Of a stretch of DNA of 64,000 nucleotides, positions 40,567 to 50,556 are shown piece by piece. The stretch is taken from assembly GCA_902520695.1 (NCBI GenBank), contig CABYOT010000007.1, forward strand, positions 1 through 64,000, written 5' to 3'. Below the pieces are notes generated by a model. It had not been told where the DNA came from and searched no databases. It saw only the letters and a program-made list of their open reading frames with translations. The stretch's first letter is position 1. Each line of letters starts with the position of its first letter. Origin of the DNA: an uncultured Pelagibacteraceae bacterium. Its GTDB lineage: Bacteria > Pseudomonadota > Alphaproteobacteria > Pelagibacterales > Pelagibacteraceae. The translations under genes were made by a program, and so were the position numbers.

Positions 40567-42906
40567 ATGAGTAAATTCATAAAAAACCTTTTTTTAGCTA
40601 TTATTTTATTTTCATTGGCAGGAATTATAGTTACTTTCTCAATTCTTTGGTCTTATTCAAATAAATTACCAGATTATAAGTTTTTAAAAAATTATAAGCC
40701 ACCAGTATCAAGTAAAGTATATTCTGGAAATGGAGTATTAATAAGTGATTTTTCGTCTGAAAAAAGAATATTTGTTCCCTTCAATGCTATACCAGAAAAA
40801 ATAATCCATTCATTTTTATCTTCTGAAGATAAAAATTTTTTTAAACATCCTGGTGTAGATGCAAAAGGGGTATTAAGGGCAATTAAAAACAACATTTTTA
40901 ATTTACTTAAATCAAATAGACTTGAAGGAGCATCAACTATTACTCAGCAAGTAGCTAAAAATTTTCTTTTATCAAATGAGGTAAGTTTAGATAGAAAGTT
41001 AAAAGAAGCAATTCTGGCTTTTAGGATTGAGAGAGCGTTATCAAAAGAGAGAATACTAGAACTTTATTTAAATCAGATTTATCTTGGAGAGGGATCCTAT
41101 GGTATAGCATCTGCAAGTCTAAGATATTTTGATAAACCAATCGGTGAATTAAATTATTCTGAATCTGCTTTGCTAGCAGCATTACCTAAAGCACCAAGTA
41201 AATATAATCCATACAAAAATAAAAAATTAGCAACTTATAGAAGAAATTTAGTAATTAAAAATCTTTATGAGAATAATTATATCTCCAAAGAAGATTACAA
41301 TGATCTAACTAAGTCAGAAATTGTTTTAAAAAAGAGAAAAAGAATATTTTTAGAAGACACAAGGTACTTTGTTGAAGATATAAGAAAAAAAGTAATTCAG
41401 GATTATGGGTATGAAAAAGTTTATAAACAAGGTTTTAATATTAAAAGCCCTATCAACTTAGAACTTCAAAATTTAGCTTCAGAGTCATTAAGAAAAGGAT
41501 TAATAGAGTATGATAAGAGAAAGGGTTGGCGTGGACCATTAGATAATAGGAAAAATATAGATTGGAACAAAAATTTAGACATGTTCAATTTAGAAAAAAC
41601 GATTGGTTGGCAAATAGCAATTGTAAAAAGAATAGATAAATTTGAGACAGTAATTCAAACATCAAATAATGAAAATGGTGTTATAAATTATGATGATATT
41701 AATTGGACAAGAAAAAATTTTGATCAAATTTTTAAAATTAATGATTTAATTTATGTTAAAAAAATTTCTGATGGAATATTCAGTTTAAGACAGTTACCAA
41801 ATGTTAATGGTGGAATTGTTGTCATGGATCCCTACAGCGGTAGAGTATTGGCAATGTCAGGAGGTTTTAGCTTTAAAAAAAGTGAATTCAATAGAGTTTC
41901 ACAAGCAAAGAGACAGCCTGGATCTGCTTTTAAACCTTTTATATATGCTTTAGCATTAGAAAATAATTATACACCATCCTCTTTAATATTAGATGCCCCA
42001 ATCGTTCTTGATCAGGGAGATGATCTAAAAATGTGGAAACCTGAAAATTACGGTAAAAAATTTTATGGACTCTCTACATTAAGAACTGGCTTAGAAAAGT
42101 CCAGAAACCTTATGACCGTAAGGATTTCACAAGATCTTGGGATAGATAAGATTATTAACTTTTCCAAAAAACTTAATATCTATGACAATCCTGATGAATT
42201 ATTGTCAGTTTCTTTAGGTTCAGCAGAAACAACATTATTGAATATCACGAATGCTTACTGCTCTTTTGTAAACGGGGGAAAATTAGTTACCCCTATTATA
42301 ATTGATAGAATTCAGGAAAGTGAGGGAAATACAATTTTTAATAATGAAAAAAGATTTTGTGAAAATTGCGATCAAATTTCATTTGAAGGTAATAATAAAC
42401 CAATAATAAAAAGTAATTTTCAGCAAATTTTATCCCAACAAACAGCGTATCAAATGACATCTATTTTGGAGGGGGTAATACAAAGGGGTACTGGAAAAAA
42501 ATTACGTGATTTAAATTTACAAATTGCTGGAAAAACAGGCACAACTAATAACAATACCGATACCTGGTTTATTGGATTTACATCTAATTTAGTAGTTGGT
42601 GTCTATGTTGGGTATGACAACCCAAAAAAATTAGGCAAATATGAAACAGGTTCTAAAACAGCATTACCAATATTTAAAGAATTCATAAAAAAAGCAGTAA
42701 ATAATTACGAGGCAAGACCATTCAAAATTGCAAAAGGTATTAAGATGATGGTAGTCGATGAGGAAACTGGAAAAAAAGCAGATTTTGGCTCAAAAAAAAC
42801 TATAATTGAGTCTTATAAGAAAGAAAAAATTGAAAATCAGATATTTATTAGTAATGATAAATATAATTCTAATATATTAAAAAAAAATATTTTAAAATTT
42901 TATTAA
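40567..42906 (+). CDS. mrcA: penicillin-binding protein 1A
   Basis: EDKNFFKHPGVD, GASTITQQVAKN, LNQIYLGEGSYG glycosyltransferase motifs; RQPGSAFKPF, SRN and KTGTTNN transpeptidase motifs. Confidence 0.95.
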   Translation: MSKFIKNLFLAIILFSLAGIIVTFSILWSYSNKLPDYKFLKNYKPPVSSKVYSGNGVLISDFSSEKRIFVPFNAIPEKIIHSFLSSEDKNFFKHPGVDAKGVLRAIKNNIFNLLKSNRLEGASTITQQVAKNFLLSNEVSLDRKLKEAILAFRIERALSKERILELYLNQIYLGEGSYGIASASLRYFDKPIGELNYSESALLAALPKAPSKYNPYKNKKLATYRRNLVIKNLYENNYISKEDYNDLTKSEIVLKKRKRIFLEDTRYFVEDIRKKVIQDYGYEKVYKQGFNIKSPINLELQNLASESLRKGLIEYDKRKGWRGPLDNRKNIDWNKNLDMFNLEKTIGWQIAIVKRIDKFETVIQTSNNENGVINYDDINWTRKNFDQIFKINDLIYVKKISDGIFSLRQLPNVNGGIVVMDPYSGRVLAMSGGFSFKKSEFNRVSQAKRQPGSAFKPFIYALALENNYTPSSLILDAPIVLDQGDDLKMWKPENYGKKFYGLSTLRTGLEKSRNLMTVRISQDLGIDKIINFSKKLNIYDNPDELLSVSLGSAETTLLNITNAYCSFVNGGKLVTPIIIDRIQESEGNTIFNNEKRFCENCDQISFEGNNKPIIKSNFQQILSQQTAYQMTSILEGVIQRGTGKKLRDLNLQIAGKTGTTNNNTDTWFIGFTSNLVVGVYVGYDNPKKLGKYETGSKTALPIFKEFIKKAVNNYEARPFKIAKGIKMMVVDEETGKKADFGSKKTIIESYKKEKIENQIFISNDKYNSNILKKNILKFY

Positions 42907-44004
42907 TGGAACAAGAAATAGAAAAATTCAAATCTGAAGTTGTCAAAATAAACCAAAGAATCAAGGAGTTTCTTTGAAACGCAAAAAATTGAATTAAAAA
43001 AAAATAATCTAAATAGTCTTATAGAAGACCCGAAATTTTGGGATAATAGAAAACAAGCTGAAAAAATATTAAAAGAAAAAAAGGGCTATGATGATTTATT
43101 AGTTTCTCAAAAACATTCAGAACGTGAGATAAATGAATTATACGATATTTTTAAGTTGGCAAATGAAGAAAATGACAAACAACTGGTTAAAGAAACGTTA
43201 GATAAATTTGTAATTTTAAAAAAAGATTTTAAAAAACTAGAAATTAAATGCTTCTTGTCTAATGAAAATGACATATTAGATAGTTATTTAGAATTTCATG
43301 CAGGCGCAGGTGGCACCGAAAGTCAAGATTGGGCTGAAATGTTAAGAAGAATGTATATGAAATGGGCAGCTGATCGAGGTCATAAAGTAGAATTAATTAG
43401 CGAACATAAAGGAGACGAAGCTGGCGTAAAATCATCTGTAATAAAAATTTCTGGAGAATATATTTATGGTTTTTTAAAATCAGAGTCAGGAATTCATCGC
43501 TTAGTTAGAATATCACCATTTGACTCTGGAGCTAGAAGACATACTAGTTTTGCAAGTGTTTGGGTTTATCCTGTAATAAGCGAGGATATAGAAGTCGAGA
43601 TATTGGACAAAGATTTAAGGATTGATACTTACAGGTCAAGTGGAGCTGGAGGACAACATGTTAATACAACTGACAGTGCTGTTAGAATCACTCATCTACC
43701 AAGTAAAATTGTTGTTCAATGTCAAAATGAAAGATCTCAGCATAAAAACAAGGAGACTTGTATGAACATGCTAAAAGCAAGACTTTATGAACACGAAATA
43801 CAAAAGAAAAAAAAAGAGAGTGATAGTATTGAAAGCTCAAAATCAGAAATTGGTTGGGGGCATCAAATAAGATCATATGTATTACATCCTTACAGAATGG
43901 TTAAAGATAACAGAACAAATTATGAAAATTCAAATCCAGATAAGGTATTAGATGGAGAAATTGATGAATTTTTAGAGAATTCTTTATATAAATATAATGC
44001 GTAA
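42906..44004 (+). CDS. prfB: peptide chain release factor 2, expressed via +1 programmed frameshift at 42975
   Basis: Frame-0 leader ATG GAA CAA...ATC AAG GAG TTT CTT TGA (42906-42977). The +1 frame from GAA 42976 is open through ETQKIELKKNNLNSLIEDPKFWDNRKQAEKIL... into the listed ORF 43156..44004 (GAGGTESQDWAEMLRRMY, SSGAGGQHVNTTDSAVRITH). Confidence 0.96.
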
Positions 44005-46975
44005 GAAAATATTAATCACTGGCGTATCAATTTTACTAATTATAATTACAAGCATAATATATTTAAGTGTTTATGGAGTTAAAACAGACAAATTTAACAG
44101 GTTTATAAATAATAAAGTTAAAGACTATAATTCAAAATTAACACTTCAGATTGAAAATGTTTATATTAAGTTAAATCTCAGTGAAAGTGCCATTAAAATC
44201 AATACTAAGAATTCAAATTTAATTGCAGAGTCTAACGCAATTAAAATTTCAAATATAGACATAAATTTAAATTTGATAAAATTTTTAAAGAATGAAAGTT
44301 CAATAAAAAATTTAAATATTAAGTCTTCAAGTAATTCAATAATAGATGTTACAACATTCTTAAATACAATAGATTATAATTTATATAGATATATTTTTTA
44401 TAGTCAGATCAAAGAAGGATTGTTAAATTTTGAACTAGATGCTAAATTTGATAGCATAAATCAAGAGGACCTTTCTTATTCTATCTCAGGCTCTATAAGC
44501 AAAGCAAAATTAAACATACCAGGGTATGAAAGTCTGAATGACATAAATTTTAATTTTCAGGCACAAGATAAAATAACTAAAATTTCAAATTTAAATTTTA
44601 CTTATGATGACATATTGCTCTCATCAAAGAGATTAGATGTAATAGAGAAAAAATCTAGTGAATATTATATTGAAGGAGATATAGAAAATACTAAAGCATT
44701 AATAAATCCAAATTTGATATTTAAATTTGCAAATATAAAACAAAATTATTTGTCTGATAAAGATATCTTGGTACAAACTAAAAATTTATTCTCTTTTACA
44801 TTTAATAAAAATAAGAAAATAAAAAATATTAAAATTGATACAGTTTTAAATTTTGATGAAATTTATTTTAAAAATAAATACCAAAATTTTATATATTTAA
44901 AAGATGGTACAATCAATTCAAAATTTGAAAAAGAAAAATTTACAGCGGAGCTCAACACAAATTTTGCTTTTTTAGATGATTTAAATTCAGTTAATGAATT
45001 TAAAAATAATAATTTAAATTTATCTTTAAAAGGAAAAAACAGTCAAAAAATGATGATAAAAGGAAGTATAAGCAATGGAAAAACGTCTGTAGATCCTAAA
45101 ATTTTTTTAGATCTTTTTGATTTAAATCCAAAATTACTATCTGACAAAAAAATTAATATTGAGACCGATAATATCTTCAAATTTGAAATTAATAACAACA
45201 AAATAGAAAATTATCTCGTCAATTCAAAAATAAATTTAGATAAATTAGAATTCAATAAAGAAATTCAGGACCTTTTGTATTTAAAAAATATAAAGACTGA
45301 AATAACCTTTAGAGACAAATTATTGAGTCTAGATTTAAAGAGTAATTACTCATTGATAGATAAAAATTTTGATAATGAATCTGAAAATAATATTATAAAT
45401 TTAAAATTAGATAAAAAGGACTCAAAATTTTCAGATGTAGAAATATTTGTACGTTCAGACAACAATAGCATCAATACTAAAGAGTTTAAAAAATATTTAA
45501 AAATTGAAGAACAAGATAATTTGATAGTTGATCAAATAGTAAATATAAATTCAAATTTTACAATAAATGCTTTAATTGACGATAAATTTAGTATTAAAAA
45601 TTTTGCTATAAAATCAGATTTAAATCTCGATAATTTAAATATTAATTACAGATCGAATTTAATTAAAAAATATTTAACAAATTTCGATAATAAGATATCT
45701 ATCAAAAATCCTCAAATTATATTTGAATACTCAAATGATATGTTTAATTTGCAAGCGGATGGAAAATATTTATTAAAAGATAAAGAAGACAATTTTTTAA
45801 TTAAATACAAAGGTAGTGAAGATAACTTTGAAATTTACTCCTTATTAGATTTTAATAATAGCGAATTAAAAATTAATGAAATCCAATATTTTAAGAAAAA
45901 AAAAATTCCATCAAAATTTGAAATTTTATTAAATAAATCTCAAAATAGCTTCAATTTTGAGAAAATTAGTTACACAGAAAATAAAAACTTCATTTCAGTA
46001 AATGACCTTCATATTTCAGATGATTTTAAAGTCCAGAGTGTGGATAAAATTGATATAAATTTTCGAAATAGCAAGGGGATTAAAAATAATTTTAAAATTC
46101 AAAAAAATTCGAATAATTATCAGCTTATTGGAAGTCTAATTGATGGAGAAAAAATAATTGAAAAGTTATTGAAGGGCAATAATGAAAATAAGATTTTAAA
46201 TTTATTTAATAATTTAAATACTTCAGTAAAATTTAATTTAGAAAAGGTATATTTAGAAAAAGATGAATATCTTAAAAAATTTATTGGTGAATTTGATATA
46301 AGAAATAATAAATTAATTTTAGCTAAAGCTAATGGAGTTCTGAATAATGAAAATAAATTCTCTTATTCTTACAGAACAACAGCTAAGAATGAAAAAATTA
46401 CAAACATATTTATTCAAGAACCAAAACCATTTATAAATAATTATAAATTTATAAAAGGTTTTGATGAAGGTGAATTAAAACTAAGTTCAATCAAAATTGA
46501 TAATACATCTAGGTCAAATCTCAAGATTACTAATTTTAAAGTTAAAGAAGTACCAGTTTTAGCAAAAATTCTTACACTCGCATCTTTACAAGGAATTGCT
46601 GATCTTTTGACGGGTGAGGGAATAAGATTCAATGAATTTGAGATGGATTACAGAACGAAATATAATCTAACAGAGATTGTTGAGATGTATGCATTAGGAC
46701 CAGCTATTTCAATAATGATGGAGGGGTATATTGAGAAAGACAGGATAACAAGTTTAAGAGGAACTTTAGTGCCTGCAACAACTATTAATAAGAGAATAGC
46801 CAAAATTCCTTTACTTGGTAACATTTTAGTAGGCAGCAAAGTTGGTGAAGGTATATTTGGTGTCAGTTTTAAAATTAAAGGACCACCTAATGATTTAAAA
46901 AGTACGGTTAATCCAATAAAAACTTTAACGCCGAGATTTATTACCCGGACTTTAGAAAATCTTAAAGGTAATTAA
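43997..46975 (+). CDS. AsmA-like/DUF3971 (YhdP/TamB-type) inner-membrane-anchored protein
   Basis: N-terminal TM helix, 992 aa of repetitive beta-rich sequence, C-terminal LTGEGIRFNEFEMDYR...GTLVPATTINKRIAKIPLLGNILVGSKVGEGIFGVSFKIKGPPND. Confidence 0.8.
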   Translation: MRKKILITGVSILLIIITSIIYLSVYGVKTDKFNRFINNKVKDYNSKLTLQIENVYIKLNLSESAIKINTKNSNLIAESNAIKISNIDINLNLIKFLKNESSIKNLNIKSSSNSIIDVTTFLNTIDYNLYRYIFYSQIKEGLLNFELDAKFDSINQEDLSYSISGSISKAKLNIPGYESLNDINFNFQAQDKITKISNLNFTYDDILLSSKRLDVIEKKSSEYYIEGDIENTKALINPNLIFKFANIKQNYLSDKDILVQTKNLFSFTFNKNKKIKNIKIDTVLNFDEIYFKNKYQNFIYLKDGTINSKFEKEKFTAELNTNFAFLDDLNSVNEFKNNNLNLSLKGKNSQKMMIKGSISNGKTSVDPKIFLDLFDLNPKLLSDKKINIETDNIFKFEINNNKIENYLVNSKINLDKLEFNKEIQDLLYLKNIKTEITFRDKLLSLDLKSNYSLIDKNFDNESENNIINLKLDKKDSKFSDVEIFVRSDNNSINTKEFKKYLKIEEQDNLIVDQIVNINSNFTINALIDDKFSIKNFAIKSDLNLDNLNINYRSNLIKKYLTNFDNKISIKNPQIIFEYSNDMFNLQADGKYLLKDKEDNFLIKYKGSEDNFEIYSLLDFNNSELKINEIQYFKKKKIPSKFEILLNKSQNSFNFEKISYTENKNFISVNDLHISDDFKVQSVDKIDINFRNSKGIKNNFKIQKNSNNYQLIGSLIDGEKIIEKLLKGNNENKILNLFNNLNTSVKFNLEKVYLEKDEYLKKFIGEFDIRNNKLILAKANGVLNNENKFSYSYRTTAKNEKITNIFIQEPKPFINNYKFIKGFDEGELKLSSIKIDNTSRSNLKITNFKVKEVPVLAKILTLASLQGIADLLTGEGIRFNEFEMDYRTKYNLTEIVEMYALGPAISIMMEGYIEKDRITSLRGTLVPATTINKRIAKIPLLGNILVGSKVGEGIFGVSFKIKGPPNDLKSTVNPIKTLTPRFITRTLENLKGN

Positions 46976-48195
46976 TTTGTAATTTTAAAATGCTTTTTTT
47001 TTCCTATAGATAGCTTAATAAAACCCTTATCCAAGAATAAATTAGAATCAATTATATACTTTTCATCTTGCACATTTTCATTATTTAATTTTATCCCGTT
47101 TGACTTAATTAATCTTCTTATTTCTGATTTAGAAATATCTTTATTTACAAAAGAAATTAGCTCAACTATATTTTTTGATAAAATATCATTATTGACTTTA
47201 ATCCCAGGAAGATTTTCTCCTGTGGAATTCTCTTTAAAAGTATTTTTTGCAAGTTTCTCAGACTTTTCAGCTTCTTTTATTCCATGTAGCATTTCTGTTG
47301 CATTATTGGCGAGTAAAATTTTAAGTTCGTTTATATCTTTATCTTTTTCTTTTTCTATTTTATCTAAAGACAGATCAGTAAACATTTTTAAAAACTTTAA
47401 TACATCTCTATCATCAGTATTTCTCCAAAACTGCCAATAATCATATGGAGATAACATTTCTTTATTTAACCATACTGCCCCTTTTTCAGTTTTACCCATT
47501 TTAGTACCTGATGCTAATGTTATTAGTGGAGTAGTTAAGCCAAATGCTTGATTTCCAGATTCTCTTTTAATTAGTTCAACACCGTTTACTATATTTCCCC
47601 ATTGATCAGATCCACCAATTTGTAAATTACATTTGTTTGATTTATTAAGTTCATAAAAATCATATGCTTGTAAAATCATATAATTAAATTCCATATAACT
47701 TAAAGATTGTTCCCTTTCTAATCTTAATTTAACGCTATCAAATGTTAACATCTTATTTATTGTAAAATGTTTACCTATGTCTCTTAAAAAATCTATATAA
47801 TTGAGTTTGCTTAACCATTTATAATTATTCACAAAAATTGGTTTTAATTTTGAATTATTTGTTTTAAGAAAAATTTTAAAAACCTTTTTTATATTATTGA
47901 TATTATTCTCAATTTGCTTTTCAGAGAGGATTTTTCTAGTTTCCTCTTTTCCTGATGGATCTCCTATTCTAGTCGTGCCCCCACCCAAAAGTACAATTGG
48001 TCTATGGCCATGTTTTTGCAAAAGTCTCAAACACATTATTTGTAATAAGCTACCAACATGTAAACTTGGAGCTGTGCTGTCAAATCCAATATAAGCGTTA
48101 GTACTTTCTTTATTTAATAAATATGATAATTCTCGTTCATTAGTGCACTGATAAAAATATCCTCTATCTTTAAACTCTTTTAAAAAATTATTCAT
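46972..48195 (-). CDS. tyrS: tyrosyl-tRNA synthetase
   Basis: AYIGFDSTAPSLHVGSLL, GGGTTRIGDPSGK, QIGGSDQWGNIVNG, TKMGKTEKGAVWL (KMSKS-like); C-terminal S4 domain. Confidence 0.96.
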   Translation of the reverse strand: MNNFLKEFKDRGYFYQCTNERELSYLLNKESTNAYIGFDSTAPSLHVGSLLQIMCLRLLQKHGHRPIVLLGGGTTRIGDPSGKEETRKILSEKQIENNINNIKKVFKIFLKTNNSKLKPIFVNNYKWLSKLNYIDFLRDIGKHFTINKMLTFDSVKLRLEREQSLSYMEFNYMILQAYDFYELNKSNKCNLQIGGSDQWGNIVNGVELIKRESGNQAFGLTTPLITLASGTKMGKTEKGAVWLNKEMLSPYDYWQFWRNTDDRDVLKFLKMFTDLSLDKIEKEKDKDINELKILLANNATEMLHGIKEAEKSEKLAKNTFKENSTGENLPGIKVNNDILSKNIVELISFVNKDISKSEIRRLIKSNGIKLNNENVQDEKYIIDSNLFLDKGFIKLSIGKKKHFKITN

Positions 48196-48242
48196 AGGTC
48201 TATAATCTTACAATATACATATTTTAGTAAAAAAAAATAAGA

Positions 48243-49337
48243 ATGGAAAAAAACTTATCTGCACTTGGATTTATGAGTGGTACATCTGGTGATGGTGTTG
48301 ATACTTCCGTCATCAGCTCTAATGGCAAAGATACTATTAAAATCAAATATAATAGATTTGATCCTTATCCGACAAGCCTTTCAAATAAAATTCATAGAGT
48401 AAAAGAAAGCATTTCAGAAATACAAGACTTGCTAAAATATTCTTCTGAAATTGATAAATTAGAGTTAGAAATTACTGATTTTCATGCTGATATAGCAATT
48501 AAGGCAACTAAAGAGATTGATTATGACCTAATCGGTTTTCATGGTCACACTATATATCATAATACAGAGGAAAAAATTTCAAAACAAATTGGACTTGGTA
48601 CTAATTTATCAAAATTAACAAATAAAAATGTAGTTTATAACTTTAGACAAAACGATATTAAAAATGGAGGTGAGGGTGCACCCTTATCTCCTATTTATCA
48701 TCTAGCACTAATAAAATCATTGTTTAATGAAAATAAAGTTAAAATTCCAATTTCAATATTAAATATTGGTGGAATTGCCAATATTACCGAAATTGAGAAA
48801 GATTTCAAAATTACTAGTAGAGACATAGGACCTGGAAATTGTCTAATAGATAAATGGATAAGAAAAAATTCTGATAAATTTTTTGACGAAAATGGAACTT
48901 TGGCAGATAAAGGAAAAACAGATAAATTTATTTTTGATCAATATTTAGATAATTACTATTATAGCAAAGTTAATTCTAAAAGATCTCTTGATACAAATGA
49001 TTTTGATATTTCTTTTGCTAAAGGTCTCTCTTTAGAAAATGGTACAACCACAATTACAGACTTAACATCCGAATTATTATCCAAAAAAATAGGTATTAAT
49101 GATATTTATATTTGTGGTGGTGGTAGAAAAAATAATTATTTAATCAACTCTTTAAAAAAAAAAATTAATAATAAATTACATTTAATCGATGATTTAAATA
49201 TAGATGGTGACTATATAGAGTCACAAGCATTTGCATTTCTTGCAATTAGATCATTTTTAGGATTACCTACTTCATTTCCATCTACAACTAATTGCAATAA
49301 ACCCAATGTTGGAGGAACTATAATTAAGAATTCTTGA
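48243..49337 (+). CDS. anmK: anhydro-N-acetylmuramic acid kinase
   Basis: ALGFMSGTSGDGVDTSVI, GFHGHTIYHN, NIGGIANIT, DIGPGNCLID, CGGGRKNNYLI. Confidence 0.94.
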   Translation: MEKNLSALGFMSGTSGDGVDTSVISSNGKDTIKIKYNRFDPYPTSLSNKIHRVKESISEIQDLLKYSSEIDKLELEITDFHADIAIKATKEIDYDLIGFHGHTIYHNTEEKISKQIGLGTNLSKLTNKNVVYNFRQNDIKNGGEGAPLSPIYHLALIKSLFNENKVKIPISILNIGGIANITEIEKDFKITSRDIGPGNCLIDKWIRKNSDKFFDENGTLADKGKTDKFIFDQYLDNYYYSKVNSKRSLDTNDFDISFAKGLSLENGTTTITDLTSELLSKKIGINDIYICGGGRKNNYLINSLKKKINNKLHLIDDLNIDGDYIESQAFAFLAIRSFLGLPTSFPSTTNCNKPNVGGTIIKNS

Positions 49338-50003
49338 TTAATATAGAGCAGTTTCTTTTTTTATATATTTATTCAAAGATTTTATTAAATTAACATCATT
49401 TTTAGAAAAGAAATGGTTTGCATCAGGAATAGACTCAAATTCAACTTTGATACCCTTTTGCTCACTTAGTCTTTTGTTTAAATCATTTATATGTTCTATT
49501 GGAACTAGTTCATCTTTTTTTCCATAAATCATTGTACCAGATGTAGGGCATGGTGATAAAAAAGAAAAGTCATAAACGTTTGGCTGAGGTGATACAACTA
49601 TAAATCTATTTATTTCTGGTCTTCTCATTAATAATTGCATAGCTATCAAAGACCCAAAAGAAAAACCTGAAATCCAACATTGAGAATTATCAAAGTTTTC
49701 TCTCTCTAGCCAATCAAGTGCTGCTGCAGCGTCAGCAAGTTCACCTTGGCCATTATCGAATTCACCATCACTTTTACCAACACCTCTAAAATTTACTCTA
49801 CATACTGAAAAATCATTATTCACAAATGTTTGAAAAATATCTACCACAACTTTATTATTCATCGTTCCTCCATACTGAGGGTGAGGATGAAGAATTAAAG
49901 CAATCGGTGAAGTATTTTTTTTACTCTTAAAATATTTAGCCTCAAGTCTTCCTGCAGGACCAGGTATAAATACTTCTACTATTTTATTATCTACTGATGC
50001 CAT
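49338..50003 (-). CDS. alpha/beta hydrolase
   Basis: LILHPHPQYGGTMNNKVV, RVNFRGVGKSDGEFDNG, SGFSFGSLIAMQL, PDANHFF. Confidence 0.88.
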   Translation of the reverse strand: MASVDNKIVEVFIPGPAGRLEAKYFKSKKNTSPIALILHPHPQYGGTMNNKVVVDIFQTFVNNDFSVCRVNFRGVGKSDGEFDNGQGELADAAAALDWLERENFDNSQCWISGFSFGSLIAMQLLMRRPEINRFIVVSPQPNVYDFSFLSPCPTSGTMIYGKKDELVPIEHINDLNKRLSEQKGIKVEFESIPDANHFFSKNDVNLIKSLNKYIKKETALY

Positions 50004-50081
50004 TGATTATTAATCTCAAAAAAAATAAGAGTTTTTTCTATCAAAATTGAGTGACAAAATGCAAGTTTTTAAATAGTCATT

Positions 50082-50106
50082 AATCTTGACTAAAATAGTC
50101 GGGTAT
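50082..50106 (+). promoter_or_regulatory. type-1 IscR-like operator upstream of iscR-suf
   Basis: AATCTTGACTAAAATAGTCGGGTAT matches 23/25 positions of the remembered E. coli type-1 IscR consensus ATASYYGACTRWWWYAGTCRRSTAT (manual alignment). Confidence 0.78.
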
Positions 50107-50113
50107 ATATAAG
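50086..50113 (+). promoter_or_regulatory. candidate sigma-70 promoter for iscR-suf
   Basis: TTGACT (-35, 50086-50091), 16-nt spacer, TATAAG (-10, 50108-50113), about 20 nt upstream of the iscR ATG; overlaps the IscR-like box. Confidence 0.55.
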
Positions 50114-50133
50114 TCCTGTAAATTGCGGAAAAT

Positions 50134-50556
50134 ATGAAATTATCAAGTAAAGGTAGATACGCTGTAATGGCTCTAGCAGATCTAGCAAAATTTAACTTAA
50201 ACGAGCCTGTATCATTAAGAGACATATCTCTAAGGCAGGGGATATCTCTCGTTTATTTAGAACAATTATTTTTAAAGTTAAAAAAAAATCAAATAGTTAC
50301 AAGTGTTAGAGGAAATAAAGGCGGCTATGTTTTATCAAAGCAAGCCTCAGAAATTAAAATTTCAGATGTATTTATAGCTGTGGATGAAAAAATAAAAACA
50401 GTTGGTTGTGAGAAACACTCTGACAGTGGATGTAATGGTAAGTCTTCGAAATGTATCACTCATGATTTATGGGATGAGTTAGAAGATTATATAAATAATT
50501 TTTTCCAGCAAAAAACATTAAGTGATTTAGTTAATAGAGGAAATTTAAATGGATAA
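50134..50556 (+). CDS. iscR: Rrf2 family Fe-S cluster regulator IscR
   Basis: [18 protein letters not shown]; Cys ligands and His in [24 protein letters not shown]; first gene of the suf operon. Confidence 0.92.
   Translation: MKLSSKGRYAVMALADLAKFNLNEPVSLRDISLRQGISLVYLEQLFLKLKKNQIVTSVRGNKGGYVLSKQASEIKISDVFIAVDEKIKTVGCEKHSDSGCNGKSSKCITHDLWDELEDYINNFFQQKTLSDLVNRGNLNG

Noticed and set aside
50016-50225. Minus-strand 69-aa ORF over the iscR promoter and start
   Set aside because: No recognisable domain; it overlaps the iscR start and IscR-like operator and is best explained as a chance antisense frame.
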